From Anaerolineales bacterium UBA3071 (lineage in GTDB: Bacteria; Chloroflexota; Anaerolineae; UBA3071), in the NCBI GenBank assembly GCA_002366755.1, contig DFBV01000073.1, forward strand, positions 259-8,652: a DNA stretch of 8,394 bases, in the 5' to 3' direction. Each line of letters starts with the position of its first letter. Positions within the stretch are counted from its first letter, which is position 1. Below the pieces are notes generated by a model. It had not been told where the DNA came from, did no database searches, and saw only the letters and a list, made by a program, of their open reading frames with translations. The translations under genes were made by a program, and so were the position numbers. This document shows, piece after piece, positions 1 to 5,823 of this stretch.

Positions 1-2
1 GG

Positions 3-896
3 GACAGCAAGCTGGTGCTGAACAATGACGGTGACAGCGTGCGGCTGCTGGGCCCTGATGGCACGCTGCTCGATGCTTTCGTCTACACCTCATCGCCTGG
101 TTCGGACGTCTCCTGGAGCCGCACGGTGGACGGTGGTGGCATCTGGACCACCGACTATCCGCCTTCGCCGGGGATGTCCAACCGGCCAGGCACGCCGACC
201 GCAACGCCGACGGCGACGACCACGAGACCGAGCCAGCCGACGCCCGCTCCGACCTCCTCGCCAAGCCCCGGTCAGCCGGGCGTGACCACTCCCATCCACC
301 TGTCCATTGAGACGGCTCGCGGCTACCCCGTCAAGACGTGGGTGATCCTTGAGGGCCAGGTGACCGTGCCGCCGCCCCTGTTCGGCCGCTCCATTTACAT
401 CCAGGATCACACCGGCGGTATTCTCGTCTACCTGAGCAAAGAGGAATACCAGCCGCTGGTCGAGGGGGATTGGCTGCGGGTCCGCGGGCGACTGACCGAC
501 TACCACGGTGAGTGGGAGGTCAGGGTGTCCCGCCCGACGGACCTGTGGCGCACGGGCGCGGGCGAGCCAGTGCGGCCACGCCTCATCCGCAGCGGCGAGG
601 TGAGCGAAGTGCACGAGGGGCTGCTGGTGCAGGTTTTCGCTCCCGCCGTGCGTTTCAGTGGTCAGAGCTTCTACCTGGACGATGGCAGCGGCGAGGCCAG
701 GGTGTACGTCAAGGCTAGCACGGGTTTCCGCCGGCCCTTCATCCATGTGGGCGAATTCTGGTCGGTGGTGGGGGTGGTGAGCCAGTACGTCCGCAGCGCT
801 CCCTACGAGGGCGGCTATCGCTTGCTGCCCCGCTACGAGACGGACCTCAGTACTCCGCCCTTGTTGCTGCCGGTGACGGGTGGTATCAGGCCGTAA
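3..896 (+). CDS. Secreted LTD / OB-fold protein, 5'-truncated by the window edge
   Basis: The reading frame is open from base 3 to a TAA at 894-896, so the start lies left of the window; the GTG at 15 is an internal codon. The first ~55 visible residues match the end of a lamin tail domain (pattern L-V-L-N-N-D-G-D-x-V-x-L-L-x-P-D-G-x-L-x-D, then a V-x-W-S-R stretch). A Pro/Thr/Ser-rich linker follows (about residues 61-94). Two OB-fold-like modules come next. The first (~96-185) contains V-x-L-E-G-x-V and I-Y-I-Q-D-x-T-G-G-I. The second (~195-285) contains F-Y-L-D-D-G-S-G and ends with a G-G-Y-R-L-L-P-R-Y-E-T-D-L segment. This architecture is known from exported or cell-surface proteins, some linked to extracellular nucleases, but no catalytic domain is visible here. 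The protein ends in LPVTG plus four residues. Function unknown; extracellular location is inferred from domain type and linker. Confidence 0.8.
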   Translation, partial: DSKLVLNNDGDSVRLLGPDGTLLDAFVYTSSPGSDVSWSRTVDGGGIWTTDYPPSPGMSNRPGTPTATPTATTTRPSQPTPAPTSSPSPGQPGVTTPIHLSIETARGYPVKTWVILEGQVTVPPPLFGRSIYIQDHTGGILVYLSKEEYQPLVEGDWLRVRGRLTDYHGEWEVRVSRPTDLWRTGAGEPVRPRLIRSGEVSEVHEGLLVQVFAPAVRFSGQSFYLDDGSGEARVYVKASTGFRRPFIHVGEFWSVVGVVSQYVRSAPYEGGYRLLPRYETDLSTPPLLLPVTGGIRP

Positions 897-1052
897 CTGG
901 CAACGAAGTGACTTCCGGTGAGATGAGGGAAGACCAGGCGAAGGACTGCGTGAAACGTGATGCGTGGGGCTTCGACGCTTTGCTCGGCCGAAGCGCGCTC
1001 ACTCGAACAATGGCAATCTATGTGGAGGTGACCGATACGCGCTTTATGGAAA

Positions 1053-1778
1053 TTGACCCTGGTGGAAGCGAAGCTGTTTGTGCGGGAGCCGTTTGCGGCC
1101 TTCTTCACGTTGGCCTTCCCGCTGATGATGCTGTTCATCTTCGGCAGTATCTACGGCAATGACCCAACCCCTTTCTTTGACGGCCGGGGTTCAGTGGATG
1201 TCTCGGTACCGCGCTACACGGCTATGATCATCGCCAGCGTCGGGATGCTCTCCGTTGCCATTAACATGGCTGTGTATCGGGAAAAGGGCGTTCTGCGCCG
1301 CTACCGCGCCACGCCTCTGCGACCGCAGACCATTCTGGCAGCGACGGTTCTGGTCAACCTGGCCATGACCTTGCTGGGCACACTCTTGCTGATCATCGCC
1401 GCGAAAGTGATCTACGACCTGCGTTTCGATGGAAACCCGCTGGCCGTACTTGTTGGCTTCGTCTTGGCTTCTCTGAGTTTCTTCAGCTTAGGCTTCGTCA
1501 TTGCCGGCCTGGCACCTACAGCCCGCGTCGCCCAGGTCGTGGGGATGGTCATCTTCTATCCAATGCTCTTTCTTTCCGGAGCGGGCCTTCCGAGTGAAAT
1601 GCTGCCAGAGGCCATCCGCTCATTCAGCAAGTTCCTGCCCCTGACCCACGTGGTCACTCTCCTAGAGGGACTGTGGTTTGGCAGCCCCTTGGGCGACCAT
1701 CTGATAGAGCTAGCGGTGCTAGGAGGGATGATGGTAGCGGGAGTAGTCGTCGCCACCCGGACGTTCCGCTGGGAATAG
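1053..1778 (+). CDS. ABC-2 type transporter permease
   Basis: Integral-membrane subunit of an ABC-2 (DrrB/NodJ-like) exporter, which needs a separate ATPase to work. About 241 residues, near the usual ~240-260. The N-terminal segment V-E-A-K-L-F-V-R-E-P is the typical cytoplasmic lead-in to the first membrane helix (~15-35). Further hydrophobic helices lie at about 52-75, 95-118, 130-155, 160-180 and 218-236. Between the second and third is the family segment R-E-K-G-V-L-R-R-Y-R-A-T-P-L-R. The start is uncertain. TTG at 1053 is in frame but has no well-placed ribosome site. A GGAGG at 1024-1028 sits six bases before an in-frame ATA at 1035, the likely ancestral start. Nothing recognisable lies between 897 and 1034. 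Substrate cannot be told from sequence. No ATP-binding partner is adjacent; the following gene is a degraded permease. Confidence 0.85.
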   Translation: MTLVEAKLFVREPFAAFFTLAFPLMMLFIFGSIYGNDPTPFFDGRGSVDVSVPRYTAMIIASVGMLSVAINMAVYREKGVLRRYRATPLRPQTILAATVLVNLAMTLLGTLLLIIAAKVIYDLRFDGNPLAVLVGFVLASLSFFSLGFVIAGLAPTARVAQVVGMVIFYPMLFLSGAGLPSEMLPEAIRSFSKFLPLTHVVTLLEGLWFGSPLGDHLIELAVLGGMMVAGVVVATRTFRWE

Positions 1779-1833
1779 GGAGGTGGCAGGCAAGTAGACG
1801 GCGAGTGGAGTACTCTGAGGTGAACTGCTGGAG

Positions 1834-1896
1834 GTGTTCCTATCCAATACCTGGACGCTGACCTACAGGGAACTGCGCGCCGGGGACGACGCGTAG
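1834..1896 (+). pseudogene. N-terminal stub of a second ABC-2 permease (putative)
   Basis: A short frame opens with GTG at 1834, preceded by GAGGTGA (1818-1824), and stops with TAG at 1894-1896. It encodes F-L-S-N-T-W-T-L-T-Y-R-E-L-R-A, which resembles the cytoplasmic N-terminus of ABC-2 family permeases. The frame then dissolves into a few unrelated residues and a stop, just before the C-terminal half of a permease begins in another frame. I infer that this is the surviving start of the same decayed gene, with the middle deleted. It could also be the start of a different lost permease, or chance: only about 15 residues support it. Confidence 0.35.
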
Positions 1897-1902
1897 GCAA
1901 TA

Positions 1903-2509
1903 GTGAAGGTCTACGTGAAGGAGGATTTTGGATGCATGTTCCTGCTCAGCTTGTACCCCCGCGAACTGATGGTGGGCAAGATCCTGGGCTTGAGTGTGGT
2001 GACCTTGTTGCAACTGGGCGTCTGGTTAGGTGGGGGGGGTGCTGATACTCAATCGGGGGGCAGCTTTGCTGGACCTGTCTGGCTTCACGTTCCCGCCCGG
2101 CTTCGTTGTTTGGGCCATCCTCTTCTTGGCGTTGGGCTTCCTGCTCTTCGCCTCTGTGATGGCGGCAGCGGGAGCGATTGCGCCCACCGCCCGTGAGGGC
2201 AACCAGGTGGCTTGGTTGTTGATGCTGCCACTCATGCCCATGCTGATGTTCGGCCGCCTCTTCGCGGAGGAACCGAACAATTCGTTGACCTTAGTGTTGA
2301 GCCTCTTCCCGTTCAGCGCCCCGAGCGCGATGGCGACGCGGCTGGCATTGGGGGAAGTACCGCTTTGGCAGATCATCGTCAGCCTGCTGGGGTTGGCAGG
2401 CACCACCTACCTGATGGTGGTGTTGGCGGCCCGTTTCTTCCGCGCCGGCAACCTGCTCTCCGATGCTCCATTCGACTGGCACCGCTTGGCGACGGGCTGG
2501 CGGGAATAG
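1903..2509 (+). pseudogene. C-terminal half of an ABC-2 (NatB-like) permease, frameshifted
   Basis: Two overlapping frames together give about 200 residues of a NatB-type ABC-2 permease. The first (from GTG 1903) carries L-L-S-L-Y-P-R-E-L-M-V-G-K-I-L-G-L, matching the segment that follows the large extracytoplasmic domain in this family. The second (from ~2030 to TAG at 2507-2509) continues with four or five membrane helices, A-P-T-A-R-E-G-N-Q, the F-P-F-S-A-P-S-A-M-A-T-R region and the closing F-R-A-G-N-L-L-S-D motif. The switch falls in a G8 run (2032-2039); with seven Gs the frames join as L-G-G-G-V-L-I-L-N. The family is normally close to 400 residues, so the N-terminal half is missing and the residues just before the conserved segment look scrambled. 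Either a pseudogene or, for the G-run alone, a sequencing error. The truncation is not explained by the G-run. Confidence 0.75.
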
Positions 2510-2532
2510 GACAAATGATGGCGTCAAGAAGA

Positions 2533-2551
2533 GACTGGCACCCGCCCAGTC
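2533..2551 (-). terminator. Small hairpin, possible terminator of the cooFS operon
   Basis: GACTGG (2533-2538) and CCAGTC (2546-2551) form a 6-bp stem with a 7-base loop. Read on the - strand the stem is followed by TCTTCTT, a moderately T-rich tail, about 55 bases past the end of the last - strand gene. The short stem makes this weak. Confidence 0.35.
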
Positions 2552-2555
2552 CTCA

Positions 2556-2597
2556 AACTCCCCGGCTGGCTGATGCACCGGGGAGTTGTTTGTGTGT
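2556..2597 (+). terminator. Rho-independent-like terminator between convergent genes
   Basis: A perfect 10-bp GC-rich stem (AACTCCCCGG at 2556-2565 with CCGGGGAGTT at 2578-2587) encloses a 12-base loop. It is followed on the + strand by GTTTGTGTGT, a T-rich but interrupted tail. It lies 46 bases after the permease remnant and just before the 3' end of the opposing operon, where a terminator would be expected. Confidence 0.6.
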
Positions 2598-2603
2598 CTG
2601 TGT

Positions 2604-3377
2604 TCAGGTAAGAGCGAATGGGTCGCTAGCTACTAACCATTGGTGGGCCGTGCGACGCCGGTGGCACTCCGGGCACAGACCCCACAAGTCCGCCACATCG
2701 GGCAGCATCTCTTTGAGGAAGGCCATCGGTTCGGGAGCAAAGAAGCGCCCGCACTCCGGGCAGGCGTGCAACTCGACCGTGGTATTCCAGGTGTGTAGGT
2801 AGCGCTTGTTGCCCGAATCCTCGATCCTGATCGCGCCGGTGGGGCAGATTTCGGCGCATGCTCCGCAACCGATGCAGGCATCGGACTGCACGTCGAAGGG
2901 GGTACCTACTCTACGCTCCATCCCCCGCCCGATGAAAGAGATGGCGGCCGCGCCTATCGCCTCGCGGCATACGCGCACGCACAGGCCACACAGCATACAC
3001 AGCTCGTCGGCCTGCTCCGGTGAGGGAGCGCCGAAGCGGGAAGCAGTCACTCCTTCCCCGGCGGCCATCTCCCGTATCACGTCGGACTGGGGGCAGCGGC
3101 TCAGTAGAAACTCCAACGCCAGTCGCCGGGCGGTCACAGCCTCCGGCGCGTCCGTCTCCACCACCAGCCCCTCCTCCACCGGATAGGCACAGGAGGCGAC
3201 GAGGGCACGGCAAGGCTCAGTGATCGCCACCATGCACAGCCGGCACGCGCCGTAGGGGGCCAGCCCATCGTGGTAGCAGAGCGTGGGCAGCTCCACCCCG
3301 GCGGCGCGCACCGCGTGCAGGACGGCTGTGTCGTGGGGCACAGTGATAGAGCGTCCATTCACGATTAGATTCACCAT
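2604..3377 (-). CDS. Short NuoG/HoxU/HydA-N-like FeS subunit of a CODH-linked diaphorase
   Basis: A 257-residue iron-sulfur electron-transfer subunit. Residues 1-75 are a plant-type [2Fe-2S] ferredoxin fold with ligands C34, C45, C48 and C63. A helical region follows (~82-110), then a two-cluster ferredoxin domain: C127-x2-C130-x2-C133-x3-C137 and C168-x2-C171-x2-C174-x3-C178. The C-terminal ~55 residues carry two C-P-E-C pairs (C206/C209 and C235/C238), likely a small zinc-ribbon or rubredoxin-like site. The His-Cys3 [4Fe-4S] segment common in NuoG and HydA between the [2Fe-2S] and ferredoxin domains is not visible, and there is no hydrogenase H-cluster domain or molybdopterin domain. ATG at 3377 lies four bases after the stop of the upstream NuoF-like gene, with AGGTGAG as ribosome site, so the two are cotranscribed. 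Proposed role: wire between CooF/CooS and the flavoprotein. It could also be annotated as HoxU-like. Confidence 0.85.
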   Translation of the reverse strand: MVNLIVNGRSITVPHDTAVLHAVRAAGVELPTLCYHDGLAPYGACRLCMVAITEPCRALVASCAYPVEEGLVVETDAPEAVTARRLALEFLLSRCPQSDVIREMAAGEGVTASRFGAPSPEQADELCMLCGLCVRVCREAIGAAAISFIGRGMERRVGTPFDVQSDACIGCGACAEICPTGAIRIEDSGNKRYLHTWNTTVELHACPECGRFFAPEPMAFLKEMLPDVADLWGLCPECHRRRTAHQWLVASDPFALT

Positions 3378-3381
3378 TGCC

Positions 3382-5271
3382 TCACCTCACGATCTCAATG
3401 GCCCCCACGGGGCAGACGTCATAGCATATGCGGCAGTGCGTGCACAGTTCCTGGTCGATGACGTATGGCTCCTTTTTCTCCCCGCTGATGGCGCCTGCAG
3501 GGCACTCGCGCAGGCAGAGGCCGCAGCCGGTACATACATCGGGTTGGATGGTGAACCGGATCAGTGCGCGACAGACGCCGGCCGGGCAGCGCTTCTCCGT
3601 CACGTGCGCTTCGTACTCGTCGCGGAAATAGCGCAACGTGGAGAGCACTGGGTTCGGGGCCGTCTGGCCCAGCCCGCACAGCGATGCCGCCTTGACCCAC
3701 TCTGCCACTTCCTCCAGCAACTCCAGGTCTTCCGGTGTTCCCTCGCCCTCGACGATGCGGGTGAGTGTCTCGTGCATGTAGCGCGTGCCCTCACGGCAGG
3801 GAGTGCACTTGCCGCACGACTCGGCCATGGTGAAGGCAAGGAAGTAGCGAGCCACATCCACCATGCAGGTATCCTCGTCCATCACCACCATGCCGCCGGA
3901 GCCCATGATGGAACCAGCCTCGGTCAGGGTCTCGTAACTGATGGGCAGGTCGAACAGGCGGGCCGGGAGGCATCCACCGGATGGCCCGCCGGTCTGCACA
4001 GCCTTCACCGCTCTACCGCCCAGCCCTCCGCCGCCGATGGATTCGATCATATCGTGCAGCGTGAGGCCCAGTGGCACTTCCACTAGGCCGGTGTTGGCTA
4101 CCTTGCCCACCAGCGAGAAGACAACCGTGCCCGCGTTCCCCTCGGCACCGATGCTAGCGTACCAGTCGGCGCCCCGGCCGATGATTACAGGTACCGTCGC
4201 CAGCGTCTTGACGTTATTGATGACGGTAGGCTGCCCCCACAGTCCACTCGTCGCCGGGAACGGCGGCCTGGGCCGAGGCTCGCCCAATCCCCCCTCGATG
4301 GAGGAGATGAGCGCCGTCTCCTCGCCACAGACGAAAGCGCCCGCCCCGCGCACGATGGTGACGCCAAAGTCAAAGCCGGAGCCGAGGATGTCCTCCCCCA
4401 GCAGCCCCAGTTCCCCGGCCCGGGCCACGGCTTGGGTGACGCGCTCGACGGCCAGCGGATACTCGTCGCGCACGTAGATGTATCCCTCCCGCGCTCCGAT
4501 GGCGTAACCAGCAATGGTCAGCCCCTCGATGACGTTGTAGGGATCGCTCTCCAGCACAGTGCGATCCATGTACGCGCCGGGGTCGCCCTCGTCACCGTTG
4601 CAGATGACGTATTTGGGCTGCCCGGGCGCGTCGTAGCAGATTTGCCACTTACGCCCGGTGGGGAAACCAGCGCCGCCCCGTCCGCGCAGCCCGGAGTGAA
4701 GCACTTCATCTATCACCTCTTGCAGCGTGAGGTCCAGCAGGGCGCGGGCCAGCGCCTGGTAGCCATCCCGTGCGATGTACTCCTCGATGCGGGTGGGGTC
4801 AATCAGCCCGCTGTTGCGCAGGACAATTTTGTGCTGGTGGGCGTAGAAGGGGAGTTCGTTGAGCAGGGGGATGCCGGGCAAGACTTCCGAAGTCTCAGAG
4901 ACTTCGGAAGTCTCCTCCTCCGGGATGACGGCCAACGCGCCTTCGGCCGGCAGTTCACCGGCCGCTAACGCGGCGATCAGAACGCGGGCGAGGTCGGGCG
5001 TCACGCGGGCGTAGAGGACGCGGCCATGGCCGGGAAGCGATATGTCCACCAACGGTTCCTGCTGGCAGTAGCCAATGCAGCCGGTGACGACGAGCGTGAT
5101 GTCCAGCCCGCGCGCGTCTGCCTCGTCGCGCAGCGTGTCGTACACATCGGCGGCCCCCGTCGCCAGGCCACAGGTCGCCATCCCCACGCTGATTCTCGGC
5201 CTGGACGGATAGAGAGTGGACAAGCCCTCGGAGCGCAGCATCTCTAAATCGGAGCGGGTACGTACCTTCAT
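3382..5271 (-). CDS. NuoF/HydB-type NAD(P)H-binding flavoprotein subunit
   Basis: Flavin subunit expected to exchange electrons between FeS clusters and NAD(P)H in the cytoplasm. Order of parts (629 residues from this start): a thioredoxin-like domain (~20-110; C34, C65, C69), an acidic linker (~115-135), the NuoF core with the G-R-G-G-A-G-F-P-T-G FMN/NADH loop (~197-206) and N-G-D-E-G-D-P-G-A (~225-233), an SLBB region (~380-430), the N3-type cluster motif C486-G-K-C489-T-P-C492 with C532, and a C-terminal ferredoxin domain (C580/583/586/590 and C610/613/616/620). An H-x5-C-x4-C (556, 562, 567) precedes it. Length and architecture match HydB/HndC/HymB of electron-bifurcating hydrogenases better than respiratory NuoF. 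ATG 5271 overlaps the previous stop as ATGA, so it is preferred over the longer frame from 5298. A 15-bp inverted repeat lies in the linker (4881-4913). NAD versus NADP preference cannot be told. Confidence 0.93.
   Translation of the reverse strand: MKVRTRSDLEMLRSEGLSTLYPSRPRISVGMATCGLATGAADVYDTLRDEADARGLDITLVVTGCIGYCQQEPLVDISLPGHGRVLYARVTPDLARVLIAALAAGELPAEGALAVIPEEETSEVSETSEVLPGIPLLNELPFYAHQHKIVLRNSGLIDPTRIEEYIARDGYQALARALLDLTLQEVIDEVLHSGLRGRGGAGFPTGRKWQICYDAPGQPKYVICNGDEGDPGAYMDRTVLESDPYNVIEGLTIAGYAIGAREGYIYVRDEYPLAVERVTQAVARAGELGLLGEDILGSGFDFGVTIVRGAGAFVCGEETALISSIEGGLGEPRPRPPFPATSGLWGQPTVINNVKTLATVPVIIGRGADWYASIGAEGNAGTVVFSLVGKVANTGLVEVPLGLTLHDMIESIGGGGLGGRAVKAVQTGGPSGGCLPARLFDLPISYETLTEAGSIMGSGGMVVMDEDTCMVDVARYFLAFTMAESCGKCTPCREGTRYMHETLTRIVEGEGTPEDLELLEEVAEWVKAASLCGLGQTAPNPVLSTLRYFRDEYEAHVTEKRCPAGVCRALIRFTIQPDVCTGCGLCLRECPAGAISGEKKEPYVIDQELCTHCRICYDVCPVGAIEIVR
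4881..4913. repeat. Perfect 15-bp inverted repeat inside the NuoF-like gene
   Basis: AGACTTCCGAAGTCT (4881-4895) and its exact reverse complement (4899-4913) are separated by CAG. Each arm is itself nearly palindromic (AGACTT...AAGTCT), so the element also reads as two near-identical tandem units. It keeps the reading frame and encodes T-S-E-V-S-E-T-S-E-V in the linker between the thioredoxin-like and NuoF domains. Likely a short interspersed palindromic repeat that inserted where the protein tolerates it. Confidence 0.8.
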
Positions 5272-5726
5272 ACTTCCTGTTCCTCGATTGGCCGGCACTT
5301 CTTGAGAATACGAGGAAGGTGGCTGGCCTTGAGCCGGCCGTAGGTGTCACCGTCTACCCGTATCACCGGCGCCATGCTGCACGAACCGACGCAGTACACC
5401 GTCTCGAGAGTGCATAGCCGATCGGCGGTCGTCTCCCCCGCCTTCACCCCCAGAGTTGCTTCGAGTTTCTCCAGTAGTTTGTCACCACCCCGGATGTAGC
5501 AGGCCGTCCCCTGGCAGGCGTGGATGGTGTGGCGGCCACGGGGCTCGAAACTGAAGGCGGAGTAAAAACTAGCGGCGCTGTAGACCTGGCTCAGCGGCAC
5601 TTGCAGTTCGTCGGCCGCACCGCGCAGAGCCTCCTCGGGCAGATAGCCGTGCTCGGCGTTGATCCCGTGCAGCCGGGCCAACAGCGCGCCCCCCGGCAGG
5701 GGCAGTGGTTGAGCAATGAGTGGCAT
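5268..5726 (-). CDS. NuoE/HydC-type [2Fe-2S] thioredoxin-like subunit
   Basis: A 152-residue subunit of the NuoE / 24-kDa family that passes electrons to or from the flavoprotein. An N-terminal helical segment (~10-60, with the family pattern L-P-E-E-A-L and V-Y-S-A-A-S-F-Y-S-A-F) precedes a thioredoxin-like domain. Its cluster ligands are C71-x4-C76 (in H-A-C-Q-G-T-A-C) and C112-x3-C116 (in Y-C-V-G-S-C-S-M-A-P), the complete four-cysteine set. Length is normal for the family. ATG 5726 is chosen because GGAGG (5732-5736) lies five bases upstream; the in-frame GTG at 5732 overlaps that ribosome site. The stop overlaps the next gene's ATG by four bases (ATGA), indicating translational coupling. 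It follows cooS after a repeat-rich ~97-base gap. Confidence 0.93.
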   Translation of the reverse strand: MPLIAQPLPLPGGALLARLHGINAEHGYLPEEALRGAADELQVPLSQVYSAASFYSAFSFEPRGRHTIHACQGTACYIRGGDKLLEKLEATLGVKAGETTADRLCTLETVYCVGSCSMAPVIRVDGDTYGRLKASHLPRILKKCRPIEEQEV

Positions 5727-5731
5727 AGCCA

Positions 5732-5736
5732 CCTCC
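5732..5736 (-). promoter_or_regulatory. Ribosome binding site of the NuoE-like gene
   Basis: GGAGG on the - strand, five bases before ATG 5726. It overlaps the alternative GTG at 5732 and so argues against that longer start. Confidence 0.75.
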
Positions 5737-5740
5737 GTGG

Positions 5741-5822
5741 TTGGTAGATTGGTAAACTGGTAGTTGGTAAATTGGTAAACTGGTCATCACGCTACCAATC
5801 TACCAATGTACCAATTTACCAA
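5741..5822. repeat. TTGGTA-iteron inverted repeat between cooS and the NuoE-like gene
   Basis: AT-rich element in an otherwise GC-rich operon. The left half (5741-5784) repeats a TTGGTA/CTGGTA core about six times at 7-8 base spacing; the right half (5792-5822) repeats TACCAA four times. The halves can pair in at least two registers: 5764-5784 with 5802-5822 (19 of 21 positions), or 5741-5754 with 5794-5807 (14 of 14). It fills almost the whole gap between the cooS stop and the next ribosome site. Role unknown: possible dispersed repeat, RNA hairpin, or protein-binding iterons. Confidence 0.8.
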
Positions 5823-5823
5823 G

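Noticed and set aside
90..746. 218-residue - strand frame opposite the LTD/OB protein
   Set aside because: The + strand frame has clear domains; the - strand product is Arg/Gly/His-rich low complexity typical of a shadow.
908..1162. 84-residue + strand frame before the permease, considered as the tail of an ABC ATPase
   Set aside because: No Walker, signature or C-terminal ATPase motifs, and it overlaps the permease N-terminus in another frame.
3283..4086. Long + strand open frame opposite the NuoF-like gene
   Set aside because: Antisense shadow caused by high GC third positions; no domain, and the - strand protein is fully conserved there.
3382..5271. Respiratory complex I subunit NuoF
   Set aside because: The N-terminal Trx-like and C-terminal 2x[4Fe-4S] domains are absent from NuoF of complex I, and no membrane complex I genes are nearby.
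5741..5822. CRISPR array
   Set aside because: Units are 7-8 bases without spacers and are arranged as an inverted repeat; there are no cas genes.
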